From a virus, in IMG/VR virus record IMGVR_UViG_3300050821_006672, positions 45,476-109,475 of that record: 64,000 nt of DNA; one strand, 5' to 3'. The notes below the pieces were generated by a model. That model was not told the DNA's origin, ran no database searches, and was given only the letters and a program-made list of their open reading frames with translations. Of the stretch, positions 8,401 to 17,500 are shown piece by piece. Position 1 is the stretch's first letter, and every line of letters starts with the position of its first letter. The position numbers were made by a program, and so were the translations under genes.

Positions 8401-10227
8401 ACTTTTGCTGCTTTTAATACTGCGAGGGCGGGCAGCACATCTCCGGTTGAATTGGATATTCCTGCTGGGCGGTATTGCTTCATGGGGGCTGGGTTGGGGA
8501 TTGGTTTTACTTGGAACGTAAAAAATCTTCGCGTTGTTGGTAGCGGAACTGCGGTGTTCACGGATATGTCCGGAACAGGGAGAGGATGGTTCTTGGGCGG
8601 TTGCGCGGGAGGTCAATCGAATAATAACACGAGTCAGGCTCGTACCAGTACCGCGAACGCCGGTAGTTCGATGATCACCCTGAAGAACTCCTCCGATGCC
8701 TCGCGGTTCTCTCCGCCATGTTGGGCATTGATGACCGGATTAGATATACAAGGATTCGGATATCCGAGTAACCAGCAATTTTATGAGTGGGTATACGTTA
8801 CGTCGATTGTTGGCGCGGCTGTTAATCTGCAGTCGCCGCTCGTCAACACTTACAAAGATACGTGGCCGGTATTCAACGCCGGCAATGCTAGTAATGTAGA
8901 CTGTGGGGGTCCTGCTACGCTCTACGCGATCGAGGCGGGGTGGGATTGTGACCATGAATACGTCAACATCCAGCAAGAATCGACTGGGCAAATAAATAGC
9001 ATCGGCCGTAACGTCACTTATACTGGAGGTGGTTCCATCGCCGGCAACAGTGCGGGATGTTGTGTCTACCCTTCGAGAAATAAGGTGTGGACGTGCAATG
9101 GCGTGGACACGACGGCTGGTAGTTCTGAGATCGATAAGTTGATTGCCAACGTGGTCGTGAATGGTGGTCATTGGAGTAGACCAAAAACCCAGAGTCCATC
9201 CCCAGATAGTATGACGTTTGAGAACGTTGTCATGAACAGCAATATGCTGGGGTCACCGAAGAATACGAGTCTCAAGGGCTGCTACCTCAACGGCGGCGCG
9301 TCATTTGGGCCAACTGCTTTTGGCTACGGAACGTCTGTTTATTCCGAGGCGTGTTCTTTTGCTAATGTGGGTGCCAGTAGCGGTTTTATCGGCGGAGTAG
9401 CTGAGAGCGACGTGTTGGGGGCTGGGGCGTACCAATTCATTGGCGGCGGGATCATCAAGAGACTTAAGTCTGGTGGATCAGGATCGCCCCCTCAATGGGG
9501 AACTTCTAATGGAATTTGTTTCATCGGCACTAATTCTCTGACCACAGAATATATATTTCAAGTCACAGATATTTACGAGGATGGGACTTATATTTACATT
9601 CGAACTACACTGGACGGATTTCCGACTATTCCTGGCCCCACGTGGAACATTCACACTCACCCGTGCCCGCAGCTTACTATGGTTGCGTGCGTAGGCTGCG
9701 TTGATGCAATCGATATGTCGGGGGCACCGACTGCTAGAGCACCGATATACTCATACACCAAGCGGACGTTCTCAAACTGGGCTGCTCAGCAGCAGAGCAC
9801 ATCTTGGATTTGGGGAAGGTTGGTATCGTATACGCTTGGCGGATATCCAGGAGATACACCTTATACGGGTGTGTTAGGTACGCTAAAGCTGGAGCCTGCA
9901 GCACAGTTGGGAGCGGCCTGCGTTTCTCCTACGGGAGGAGCCTCTATATTCTATGATCCAGTGTTAAACATGATAGTTGGAGGGCAGCGTATTCTACTAC
10001 CTGGGTCTGTTTCTGCACAATCAGGCGATGTCCTTGGCGCAGCTCCAGGAGCATTATGGTTTACCAAGAGCGTGTCTCCATTTCTAGACAGTAGCATTTC
10101 GGGAGAATCCTCTTCTGTTTGGCCAACGATTACTATTGAGCTAGTAACTGATCAGACTGTTATTCAAGTTCCTTACCAAACTAATCTACCTAGCAGCCAG
10201 CGTGGTTTTTTCCGTCATGTCGTCTAA
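5425..10227 (+). CDS. Giant multidomain tail spike/fibre with propeller, CBM-like, FN3, lectin-like and beta-helix parts
   Basis: This 1600-residue protein is the largest in the window. Visible parts in order are: an N-terminal region with Trp-rich glycosidase/propeller-like repeats; the dispersed Gly/Thr module at residues ~122-207; more propeller-like sequence with an insert at ~356-412 that resembles a CBM5/12 chitin-binding module (WSSSTTYAIGD, later NNNPSTSPANW); a fibronectin-III-like domain at ~515-592 (GHNYRVKRATSLGGTYANL, YYYKVVTLNGG); a concanavalin/LamG-like region at ~720-845; and from ~903 a tail-spike motif (KATYGAKGDGQ, then NDSATFAAFNTA) that opens a long right-handed beta-helix. 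It is likely the host-recognition or polysaccharide-degrading spike. Catalytic residues cannot be assigned by eye. Confidence 0.8.
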   Translation: MSLDAENVSGQGGGSNLVYRNLRSSAFGDFPSYNTTDRPARSSADWLHMDGLLLCYPYDLTAMGTWGTNISTAKGFRYVWFIAPDHDSEYAWGLDAEMIYRGFSNDPTILPDPSTLVPIVSVLGTTQTGTAASFTASIAGDGVTLNVSGISSGIIALGYQIAGTGITGSPHIVSMGTGMGGTGTYVLSVNQGGAIGSEGMTATVTGSGLFNGHFFPWFVFNADTNQGHLYLQCIVTSGINDNAWNEGCWTTTDIDNYTFQGIAFTNSLNPGFGFASGMTVYRLGVNNWIAFGSADTGSNDGKKGYWTSTDGLRFTFQGQITGKVGSSVYTIQGAPKFTVGGQDYVLTWEDARGNAWSSSTTYAIGDRANIITYSGPRNEHYYEFQTYQSLTNGNLNNNPSTSPANWVTVTDGGQFLAQVVIDSHGNVLASPAPVRQSAMYTGTFPGPTYVSYVSGIMESGFCVALVLHGFYPALNPATLPAPYIQGGGLSEEYLDVYPVIVDATAAPNAAPFGVRCSCAGGNILIRWFDISPGHNYRVKRATSLGGTYANLADVTVGQYIDTTGTLGTVYYYKVVTLNGGVEKDSRTVSTYCGQYDSFTCAHVTRALAAGADATTISEWRIAKVVRWLIEHDKLKHLRVGTAAWMGVVQDGSHNISRIFDLGTTLLPRMGDLTPTTATGTTYSATAINSVTPGWINANNNSFGMYGNFGKGTGSQGRLNNIRKWDACTFFASYQKSNANQTTFVSTGEFNSGLTLRVAAGSPGTPQFLMADKVTSHTATGPALSGATPHIIAGTYDGNGTAKCYTEGVAGTPVTGIADNSVLLGQTGVAVLNFFLGTGTTSLKFGANSSPPGPGGTYVFENNEAQYNGHANFGFDVLFTDPEIASFTQLLRDDTTATIVDDIKATYGAKGDGQKLLSTWTTSGMTLTCNGTSPFVSGDTGKYFALSGAGTAGGILSGTLTFVSSTQVTMSVSAITPLTSSSQTLEWGTNDSATFAAFNTARAGSTSPVELDIPAGRYCFMGAGLGIGFTWNVKNLRVVGSGTAVFTDMSGTGRGWFLGGCAGGQSNNNTSQARTSTANAGSSMITLKNSSDASRFSPPCWALMTGLDIQGFGYPSNQQFYEWVYVTSIVGAAVNLQSPLVNTYKDTWPVFNAGNASNVDCGGPATLYAIEAGWDCDHEYVNIQQESTGQINSIGRNVTYTGGGSIAGNSAGCCVYPSRNKVWTCNGVDTTAGSSEIDKLIANVVVNGGHWSRPKTQSPSPDSMTFENVVMNSNMLGSPKNTSLKGCYLNGGASFGPTAFGYGTSVYSEACSFANVGASSGFIGGVAESDVLGAGAYQFIGGGIIKRLKSGGSGSPPQWGTSNGICFIGTNSLTTEYIFQVTDIYEDGTYIYIRTTLDGFPTIPGPTWNIHTHPCPQLTMVACVGCVDAIDMSGAPTARAPIYSYTKRTFSNWAAQQQSTSWIWGRLVSYTLGGYPGDTPYTGVLGTLKLEPAAQLGAACVSPTGGASIFYDPVLNMIVGGQRILLPGSVSAQSGDVLGAAPGALWFTKSVSPFLDSSISGESSSVWPTITIELVTDQTVIQVPYQTNLPSSQRGFFRHVV

Positions 10228-10513
10228 ATCAATCTTTAACGGCTCCGGCTACTTCCTCAGCGACAACCGCGCTTCGGGTGGAAAGCTCGAAGAAGATGAT
10301 CTCTTAGGGTGTGGGCACTGCCCCCGTCCTGTCAAGAAGCGTAAATGGTCTCTTAAAGGGGGAATGTGTTTCGTTTGTGCTAACGCGCTGTGTTTCGAAT
10401 GCTATTCAAAAGTTCACATAACCGGTTGTACGGGGCCGGATGTAGACAAACTCCTGCGGGCGGTTAACGAAGAATACCGCAAGCAGCAGAATGCCAAAGT
10501 GCTTGGCATTTGA
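10217..10513 (+). CDS. Small zinc-finger protein
   Basis: 98 residues from ATG 10217, which overlaps the end of the spike gene by 11 bp. A GTG at 10202 is also in frame but would extend the overlap. Cysteines form two CxxC pairs and further cysteines (CGHC, CFVCANALCFEC, then HITGC), the layout of a treble-clef or RING-like zinc site at residues ~33-75. The C-terminus is a charged helix. Zinc-ribbon proteins of this size are common in phages and may bind nucleic acid or protein. No specific role can be assigned. Confidence 0.65.
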   Translation: MSSKSIFNGSGYFLSDNRASGGKLEEDDLLGCGHCPRPVKKRKWSLKGGMCFVCANALCFECYSKVHITGCTGPDVDKLLRAVNEEYRKQQNAKVLGI

Positions 10514-10558
10514 AAGAGGCCTGGAGTGGTGACTAGGCATGACTAAAGGAGCAAGACA

Positions 10559-11032
10559 ATGCCTACGATGACTTCAGGTAACGGTGCTTTCACGCCGAGC
10601 ACCAGCACCGACAATTGGACTTGGGATACCCAAACCGCCAACGTATTTGGCAAAGTGGTCGCGATTGGTTGGGGTGGTCGCCTTACGACCTCGACCGCAT
10701 ATCGTACTCGATGGACCCGACCGACCACCGCCGCTGCCGGTACCTTCACGGCCTTGACCTCTGCGTTCCATCAGCCGAACTACACTTCATTCGGTTCTCG
10801 CGTTGGTACTTTCAGCAACGCTGCGACGCTCGCGTCCGATCCTAGTGGCAATCTTTGGGCGCAAGATTGGAACGCGCAAGGCGGTGTCGGCATGATCGTC
10901 ATGCCCCTTGCAAACCCCTGGTGGTGCGTTGGTGCGGCGGGTGCTGGCGCTTTGCAAGGCCAGATTTCATGCCGCAACATCGCTGGTACTGACGCTTCCG
11001 GCAGTAGCTATGAAGTCACGATCGAGGAGTAA
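10559..11032 (+). CDS. Small phage structural protein, probable decoration
   Basis: 157 residues with a good ribosome site (AAAGGAG, nine bases before ATG 10559). The protein is rich in Thr, Ala, Gly and Trp and is predicted all-beta: DNWTWDTQTANVFGKVVAIG, later GGVGMIVMPLANPWWCVGAA. It lacks signal peptide and membrane segments. Similar short beta proteins accompany tail fibres or capsids of many phages. Separate ribosome site and the 45-bp upstream gap suggest it is translated strongly, as expected for a virion component. Confidence 0.55.
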   Translation: MPTMTSGNGAFTPSTSTDNWTWDTQTANVFGKVVAIGWGGRLTTSTAYRTRWTRPTTAAAGTFTALTSAFHQPNYTSFGSRVGTFSNAATLASDPSGNLWAQDWNAQGGVGMIVMPLANPWWCVGAAGAGALQGQISCRNIAGTDASGSSYEVTIEE

Positions 11033-11037
11033 TTGCT

Positions 11038-11325
11038 ATGGCAGTCAACATCAAGTTTAGAGGCGTCAATCGCGCCGATGCCTTCGACGAACTGGCACAC
11101 GCGGATAACGTTCCTTCGGGTCTGCGCCAACTTGTTCACACTGCAATCGACCAGCTTCCCGAGTCTGAACTGGAAGTCGAGATTGCCTACGATAGAGACG
11201 ATAGCGGCGTGACGGCGAGTGTTGCTGTAAAAGTGCTGGGCCTTGCGCGACCGATGCCAGTGACTTTTACGCGTGATCAAGTGGTCGAACAGCGTAATCG
11301 AACCGGCACGATTATGAAGGGCTGA
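11038..11325 (+). CDS. Unknown phage protein
   Basis: 95 residues from ATG 11038 with GAGGAG as Shine-Dalgarno inside the 3' end of the previous gene. It appears alpha/beta, with an acidic middle (ESELEVEIAYDRDDSG), and is followed two bases later by the next gene. No motif recognised. Conserved operon position between a beta-rich virion protein and a zinc-ribbon protein suggests a small accessory factor of the head or fibre module. Confidence 0.55.
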   Translation: MAVNIKFRGVNRADAFDELAHADNVPSGLRQLVHTAIDQLPESELEVEIAYDRDDSGVTASVAVKVLGLARPMPVTFTRDQVVEQRNRTGTIMKG

Positions 11326-11327
11326 CC

Positions 11328-11630
11328 GTGCCGGGGTTTAGCTTACAAGTGGGGTCAGGCGCACGTCGCCTGACCATCCATTGTCGTTATTGCGGGGCGA
11401 CGTTACCTTGTCCTCCTGAAGAAGCTGATTTGTGGGTTTGGATGAAAAAGGACGATGTAAAGGAATTCTATCGTTCTCACAGAGAGCATGCTGGCGTCTT
11501 TGCGGACAAGCTCGTCGGTGCTGAGATTGAGTTCGATGAGGATTTGGTTCCCAAGAAAAAAGAGGACTTACCACCTCTCATGAACTTACTGAGTCCTGAA
11601 GGCATGCAAGCTATCGCGGCGAATAAGTAA
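11328..11630 (+). CDS. Small zinc-ribbon-like protein
   Basis: 100 residues from GTG 11328, two bases after the previous stop. Residues ~19-28 contain CRYCGATLPC, a compact CxxC-x5-C cluster likely to bind a metal. The rest is charged and helical, with Trp-rich WVWMKKDD. The stop overlaps the ATG of the repeat-rich gene that follows (TAATG). Function unknown. It may bind or help to assemble the downstream repeat protein, but nothing in the sequence proves it. Confidence 0.55.
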   Translation: MPGFSLQVGSGARRLTIHCRYCGATLPCPPEEADLWVWMKKDDVKEFYRSHREHAGVFADKLVGAEIEFDEDLVPKKKEDLPPLMNLLSPEGMQAIAANK

Positions 11631-13711
11631 TGTTTGTTTTATCATCAACTCGCCAGATACCGCAAGATCATCCTCTGCCGCGGATGTTTGCTGGGGTGCA
11701 GGGGCCTAATGTCGCTCCGCCCCCACAGATTGGCTCGATTGTCCTTAAACAGGAATATCCAGAGCGTCTGAGCTCAACATTTGCGAGTGGTGTAGCTCCG
11801 GTGCCGGCAGTTGTGTTGATGAACGGCATATTTGTTGATGCCGAACAGCCTACTTTGTATACTTCAATACTCAATACTTTAGTAGTAAGCTCTGTAGTAC
11901 TATCACCAGTAGGAAAGTTGTTTACATCTCAGGAGCAACCTTTCCATCCGCTTCCACGCTTTAATCCAGCCGTTATCCCCGGCAATGTCGCAGCAATACC
12001 TCAGATAGGTCGGTTGGTAACAGTACAAGAACTGCCTGCTCAGCCTCCATCTATATTGGCGGTCGGTCCTCCCGCCCTACCTTCCTCTGTGTCCCCGGTT
12101 GGGGGAATACTTGTACGAGAGGCAGAAGTCGCTCCTCGACCCGTTCTGAGATTTGTGTTCGGCGTATTTCTGACGACGCCAACTCCACTAGTTACATCTC
12201 CTTTACTAGTAAAACAAGAACAGCCGATTCAGCCCACATCGTCGTTAGCGGCTAGTGGTTCGTTCGTTGCTCCGGCAATAATTCCGCCGGTATCTACTCT
12301 AGTATTGACATTGCAAGAGCGACCCATTCAATCCCCGTCGTTCGTTGCTCCAGGAAGATTCTTGGGCGCGGCTGCTATTACGTTGCCTAGTGTACTGCCA
12401 ATTCTGGTTAAGCAAGAATTTCAAGATCATCCAATTCCTAAGATATTTAGCGGTCTGCCCCCAGTACCAGCCTCAGTCCTGATGAATGGCGTATTCGTTG
12501 ATGCCGAGCAGCCTACTTTGTATACTCCAATAACTAATGCTGGAGTTCAAACGCCGGTTATTGCGACTTCTCTCAGTCCCGGTTTCGTTTTTGGTAAAGC
12601 AGAGGTTCCAACCTACTCGCAACTTGCGTTGGTGTTTGGTGTTCAGGGCCCAGATGTAGCACTTATTCCCTCTCCGCTGATTTCTGTCCAGGAACAACCA
12701 CCCCGCTCTTATTCGAACTTGGTATCTAGCACTATATTCTTACCTCCGATTACCCTACCACCGTTCCGCGCCCCTATTCTAACTGCGCAAGAGGGACCTT
12801 TCCATCCCGCACCTCAGATGCGAGCTAGCATTCAGGGGCCTAATGTCGCCGCTCCCCCGCAGATCGGTGAAATACTGATAACTCAGGAGCAACCTTGGCA
12901 TCCGTTGCCTTCGTTGCGAGCTATTCTGCCGCCCCCCATAGTCCCTGTAATAGGAACGCCAGAGACTAGGGTTATAGTAGTAAAACAAGAATTGCCGTCC
13001 CACCCTTACCCGCAAATGAAAGCGAGTATTCAAGGGCCGAATGTGGCCCAGCTGCCCTTGGTCGGCAGGATACAGATTACACAGGAATTGCCGTTCCATC
13101 CCGGTTCAATATTTACGTCTGCGGTAATTCCTGGCAACGTCGCCGCGCTTCCGCAGGTAGGGCGCTTGGTTACGGTGCAAGAGCTTCCTGACCATCCGAA
13201 ACCGTCTCTGCGAGCGCCCGCGCCGCCTTCGGTCGCTCTATTGCCTCAAGTAGGGGCAATAGTCACAACGCAGGAAATACCGTTCCATCCGTCCTCCAAG
13301 ATAAGTCCTGCTCTTATCCCGGGTAATGTTGCTGCGCTGCCCCAGGTAGGTCGGTTGGTAACAGTGCAGGAGTTACCATTCCACCCCAACTCGCAGTTCA
13401 ACCCAAGCGTATTCCCGCCGCCGCCTCCGGTATCGCCCGTCGGACGTACGATCGGTTCACAAGAGCAGCCATACCATCCGGGTCCGAGGTCTTGGTCTTA
13501 TCCGCCGACTTCAGTTCCCTTTACTGGAACCGGCGGTCAGTTGATGCCAGTGCAAGAATACCCGTACCATCCACCTTCAATGTTGTTCTTTACGGGATAC
13601 GATCCCGAGTTCGCATCTCCCGGTCCTAACTTTGCGCGGCTGCTATTCAACACTAAGATTCGCGTTCGTACCCTCGTCAATAAGACCCCGCGCACGATTA
13701 GGTACAACTGA
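11630..13711 (+). CDS. Proline-rich tandem-repeat protein, ~21 copies of a QEQPxHP-type unit
   Basis: 693 residues made almost entirely of degenerate ~33-residue repeats. Each carries a core of the form [VTK]QE[QL]P[FW]HP followed by P-rich sequence and a hydrophobic strand (for example GRLVTVQELP). I count about 21 cores. Longer units are also duplicated: VLMNGIFVDAEQPTLYT occurs twice (residues ~63 and ~283) and NVAAxPQxGRLVTVQELP three times. The last ~60 residues are non-repetitive (NFARLLFNTKIRVRTLVNKT). There is no signal peptide. A solenoid or whisker-like virion fibre is the most natural reading, but the family is not recognised. Repeat number probably evolves by recombination. Confidence 0.75.
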   Translation: MFVLSSTRQIPQDHPLPRMFAGVQGPNVAPPPQIGSIVLKQEYPERLSSTFASGVAPVPAVVLMNGIFVDAEQPTLYTSILNTLVVSSVVLSPVGKLFTSQEQPFHPLPRFNPAVIPGNVAAIPQIGRLVTVQELPAQPPSILAVGPPALPSSVSPVGGILVREAEVAPRPVLRFVFGVFLTTPTPLVTSPLLVKQEQPIQPTSSLAASGSFVAPAIIPPVSTLVLTLQERPIQSPSFVAPGRFLGAAAITLPSVLPILVKQEFQDHPIPKIFSGLPPVPASVLMNGVFVDAEQPTLYTPITNAGVQTPVIATSLSPGFVFGKAEVPTYSQLALVFGVQGPDVALIPSPLISVQEQPPRSYSNLVSSTIFLPPITLPPFRAPILTAQEGPFHPAPQMRASIQGPNVAAPPQIGEILITQEQPWHPLPSLRAILPPPIVPVIGTPETRVIVVKQELPSHPYPQMKASIQGPNVAQLPLVGRIQITQELPFHPGSIFTSAVIPGNVAALPQVGRLVTVQELPDHPKPSLRAPAPPSVALLPQVGAIVTTQEIPFHPSSKISPALIPGNVAALPQVGRLVTVQELPFHPNSQFNPSVFPPPPPVSPVGRTIGSQEQPYHPGPRSWSYPPTSVPFTGTGGQLMPVQEYPYHPPSMLFFTGYDPEFASPGPNFARLLFNTKIRVRTLVNKTPRTIRYN

Positions 13712-14022
13712 TGTACTGCGGTCAGGATTGGGACCCGATCGACGCCAACGAGACGGATGTGTTCTCGATGGATTTTCGTAACGACGTTAATCCCGGTGAG
13801 GGCATAGTCTCGGCGAGCTGGTCCATTGGTGTCAGCTACGGTAACGATCCCGTGCCTGCTATGCGCCTAGTAGGTAATCCCGGTGTATTAGGTACGATCA
13901 CGTCCCAAACGCTGACTACGGCACAGTCTGGCGTCATTTACTGGTTGGCTGCACTTATAGTTACGACTACGGGCCGCAAGCTTGAGTTGTGGGGGCATGT
14001 TCCCTGCGTTATTCCGATGTGA
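13711..14022 (+). CDS. Small Ig-like structural protein, possible fibre-tail adaptor
   Basis: 103 residues, ATG 13711 overlapping the previous TGA (TGATG). The pattern DFRNDVNPGEGIVSASWSI, then GTITSQTLTTAQSGVIYWLAA and a final TTTGRKLELWGHV matches the ~100-residue beta proteins often annotated as phage fibre-tail adaptors: a GE-I-xSxxW strand, a mid G-x-Y-x-L strand and a T-x-GRxLE strand. Its position after the repeat protein would suit an anchoring role. The assignment is by pattern memory. Confidence 0.5.
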   Translation: MYCGQDWDPIDANETDVFSMDFRNDVNPGEGIVSASWSIGVSYGNDPVPAMRLVGNPGVLGTITSQTLTTAQSGVIYWLAALIVTTTGRKLELWGHVPCVIPM

Positions 14023-14032
14023 GGTGAGACAT

Positions 14033-14332
14033 ATGGAAGCCCTAATGCCAAAGATGCGGCCCAATCAGAAATTGATCGAGGCGCTTAAGACGATGCTTGC
14101 GAAAGCGCAGTTGGGTGAGATTACTGACGGCGTTTTGCTTGGAAAAGGCTATGCCGATCCTGGCGGCCAGGAACCTTGGTTTCATCATTTTTCTATTGAG
14201 CGCGACGAGGACGTTGTGACGTTCGTTGGTGAATTGGATATATTCAAGGATGTGATGAAAGCGAATGTTCACAATACTCGCAATCGCGCTGCTGGCGTCG
14301 GCCGTATCAAGTCGATTGGTGGTTTGTCATGA
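14033..14332 (+). CDS. Unknown phage protein
   Basis: 99 residues. ATG 14033 is chosen because GAGGTGAG lies just upstream; in-frame codons before it run through the previous gene. An N-terminal basic helix (MRPNQKLIEALKTMLAKAQ) is followed by a mixed alpha/beta part. The end overlaps the next gene as ATGA. No recognised motif. It is co-transcribed with the Acb2-like small gene and the protease/scaffold gene. Confidence 0.55.
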   Translation: MEALMPKMRPNQKLIEALKTMLAKAQLGEITDGVLLGKGYADPGGQEPWFHHFSIERDEDVVTFVGELDIFKDVMKANVHNTRNRAAGVGRIKSIGGLS

Positions 14333-14529
14333 ACGAACCCGAGGAATATCTGCTTCAGTTCTTTGCTTACAGCCATCTTAAGCCTGAACTACAAGAGTTC
14401 AGCAAGCCATTTGGGGAACTTGCAAGCTCGCTTGTTGTAATGCTCCCCCGCAATCCCGAGCGAACGACAGCGCTTCGCAAGCTGCTAGAGGCCAAGGACT
14501 GCGCAGTTCGGGCTAAATTGTATAAGTAA
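14329..14529 (+). CDS. Small Acb2/Tad1-hairpin-like protein (candidate anti-CBASS sponge)
   Basis: 66 residues forming a predicted helical hairpin: FFAYSHLKPELQEFSKPFGE, then LASSLVVMLPRNPERTTALR and KLLEAKDCAVRA. The order F-x-Y, Q, LA, LPxxxE, AL-x-x-LxEA is that of the small Acb2-type hairpin domain found in many phages. Acb2 hexamers trap cyclic oligonucleotides that activate CBASS defence. The match here is by pattern only. The helix ends in VRAKLYK rather than the commoner ANAxIAR. Overlaps at both ends (ATGA and TAATG) place it in the head operon, where such genes often sit. Confidence 0.5.
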   Translation: MNEPEEYLLQFFAYSHLKPELQEFSKPFGELASSLVVMLPRNPERTTALRKLLEAKDCAVRAKLYK

Positions 14530-17500
14530 TGCAACCTGCTTTAAGTACCCTCCCCAACTCTGGTCTTCCACTTGCTAGGAAGCCTGTGGAAGACCAGCTT
14601 GTTCGCGCGGCGGGACTTATGGTCGTAACGCCGAACGGCGAGGCGCTATTTCTGCGATATGCGCCCGACCACGATCACAGCGGCGAGTGGGCTTGGCCGG
14701 CAGGAGGGCTAGAAGGCGATGAGGAAGCACGTGACGCAGCGGTCCGGGAAACCCGTGAAGAAACCGGGTGGATACCAAATGAAGAAATCAAGGAAGTCGA
14801 TAGCTCTCAAGACGAGATCGATTTTACGACGTTTGCGACAACTACAGGCAACCAGTTCATCCCTGAATTGAGCAGCGAACACGATAGCTGGTGCTGGGCG
14901 CCTCTTACTAACCCTCCTGAGCCTTTGCACCCCGGCGTAAAGCAGCTGTTGGCTAACGATCAGGCGCCTATTGCTCATCCCGCCGCTGCAAACATTGCCT
15001 CGCGCTCCGAACTTAATTCTATTGGACCACCTTCTAAGCAGCCCAAAGAGACGCGCGCCATCAACGTCGCTTACGCGCATGGCGGGACTACTGGGCCCGA
15101 AGCTAAGCAGTCGTCTCAGGCAAATCGCTACATAGACTCCGGTGGCTTGACGGAACACGACCGCGAGCGAACAGGAAAGAGCAAAGCCGTGTTGGGGAAA
15201 GATGCAGTGAAGAAGGAAGCGAGCAAGGGCCGTTTCTTTGATAGTGCGAGCGATGCTGGCGTTATTAACTACAAAGGCTATGAGATTCGTGCCGTACCTG
15301 GTGGCGATTTTCGTGTCTACAAAAACGGACGCGAAAAAAAGAATATGTACAGCCTTTCATTAGCTGATGCTAAGCAAGGCATTGATTTTGTTGCTGGCGT
15401 CGAGAACGTAGAGCGAGAAGAGGGGCCGCTTCAACGAAACAAACTTAGCAGAGACGCCGAATACGTCGAAAAGCCTCATATTGGCCGCCTTCCGCCTCGC
15501 GAAGCTGAGCGATTGTCGCGGGATGCGGCTGAGGATGCCTCACAGCAAGTCGAGGCTTACAAGAAAGCTTTGCATGAGGGGAAAATTACTCGAAAGGAAT
15601 TCGACGGTTTTATGGAAGCTCTCGGCGAGAAAAATCTGAGTGAGCAGCACAAGGAAGCTTTCAAGAATCGTCCTGCCAAAGACGCTGAGGACTACCGCTC
15701 TGAGCGAGGTTTTGTCGCTAAGCTTACCGACGAAAAGGGCAGCACAATTGAAACCTCGCCGCTAATGATTTCGCGTAATAGTGCGCAGCGATGGCTCGAC
15801 GAAAAGGCAGCAAAGTTGAAGCGCCTCGGCCGCGCGGTGCAAGGTACTATCCGCGAAAGTTTTATGGACCCTGCTTACATTAATGCCGACTCGATTGCCT
15901 TCGATGAAGGTTCTGTCCGCACTACCGACCCAGACGGCCGCCTTCACGTCTCGACTACCAACATCTCCAAAGCAGTAGTCAATCCTTACAAGGGCAGTGA
16001 AATACCGGATTATGAGAAGCTCGGCTTAGAGCCCGACAAAATTTATCACCTGTATCGCGATCCGGACGAGTTAGCGAAAGCGGCCCCGACGTTCAATAAT
16101 CTCCCCCTGCTCAAGCAGCATGTCCCTATTACTGCGGACACCCACAAGCCTGAGCTTGTATTAGGCTCGACGGGGACAGACGCTTCTTTCGAACATCCTT
16201 TCCTTAAGAATAGCCTGGTTCTGTGGAGTAAGGACGGTATTGACGATGTTACGTCCAATAAGAAAAAAGAACTGTCGTCGGCATATCGTTACATAGCAGA
16301 TATGACGCCTGGTACTTGGGAAGACCCAGAGACCGGCGAGCAGAAACCCTTTGATGGAATAATGAGGAATATCGTGGGCAATCACGTCGCCCTCGTAAAG
16401 GAGGGTCGTGCGGGTCACGACGTAGTTGTAGGAGACAGTGCAGCCGGATTGGTGGCCGGACGTAAACGAAAGAGGCGGGTCATGAGCACTATGACAAAAA
16501 CGGCCGCCAATACGGTACTCGTTCTGAGTTCGTACATTCGGCCCAAACTGGCCCAGGATCAGAAGGTGAATCTGCTTCCTGTGGTTGAGGGCCTGACGGC
16601 CAAAAACTTTGATGAGCGTCGTTCCGGTATTATCCGCGAGGTCCGGAAATTGACGAAAGGAAAGCTCGCGAACGACGCTTCGATTGGTGAGATCGCAGAA
16701 GTACTCGATTTGCTCGAAGCCCACCCCGATACTGGCGAGGACGCGCCTGTTACGGATGTACAGGAGGCAATGATGTCAGAAATGACGGATGTGCCTGGCG
16801 CCTCTAACGTTAGTGGTCAGGGCAGTCCAGGCGGCGACCGGCGCGCGCGTGATACTCGTCGTGCTCGCGATACTTACGATCGTAAAGCACGGGATCGGAA
16901 AGCGCGAGATGCTTTCCCCCCTCCACAGGACCGGGAAGATGATCGCGATCAGGAAGGCGAAGATCGTCGCGCGCGCGATGCTGATCCTACTGCCGCAGTC
17001 GAGTCCTTCTTGAAGGACAAGGTTAGCGGCTCCGATCTCCAGCACGTCTGCAATCTCATGCGCGGGGGCGCTACTCAAGACGATACGCTTTCGGATGGGG
17101 GTGACACTGAGCCCCATGCCGAGGGCGAAGAGGTTCTCGAGGAGCTAGGCGCTTCGCATGGTGCAGAGGACAATCCCGATGATGTACCGGATCGCAGCGA
17201 TATTGATCGCTCTCGCGAATGGCACGTCGGCGAGGGCGAGGAACCTGGTGCTGGTCATTCCGGCAAGACGGTTCAGGACCGCAACGCTTACGACAAACGC
17301 GGCGCGAAGGATCGCCGCGCAAAGGATCGCAAACGGGCTCACGACGAGCCGCCTCCGTTCAAGGGAATGCCGAAAGTGGGTGAAGGTCCCGATAAGCGAG
17401 CCATGGATACCGCAGTAAAGATTGCGGTCGAACAGGCTACCAACAATCAGCGCGAAATCCGCAAGGCCGAGCGCGATGTGCGTCCGTGGGTTGGTGAGCT

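Noticed and set aside
16161-16724. 187-codon minus-strand frame opposite the protease/scaffold gene
   Set aside because: Lies wholly antisense to a well-supported gene, has no recognisable protein pattern and no ribosome site. It reflects codon bias of the + gene.
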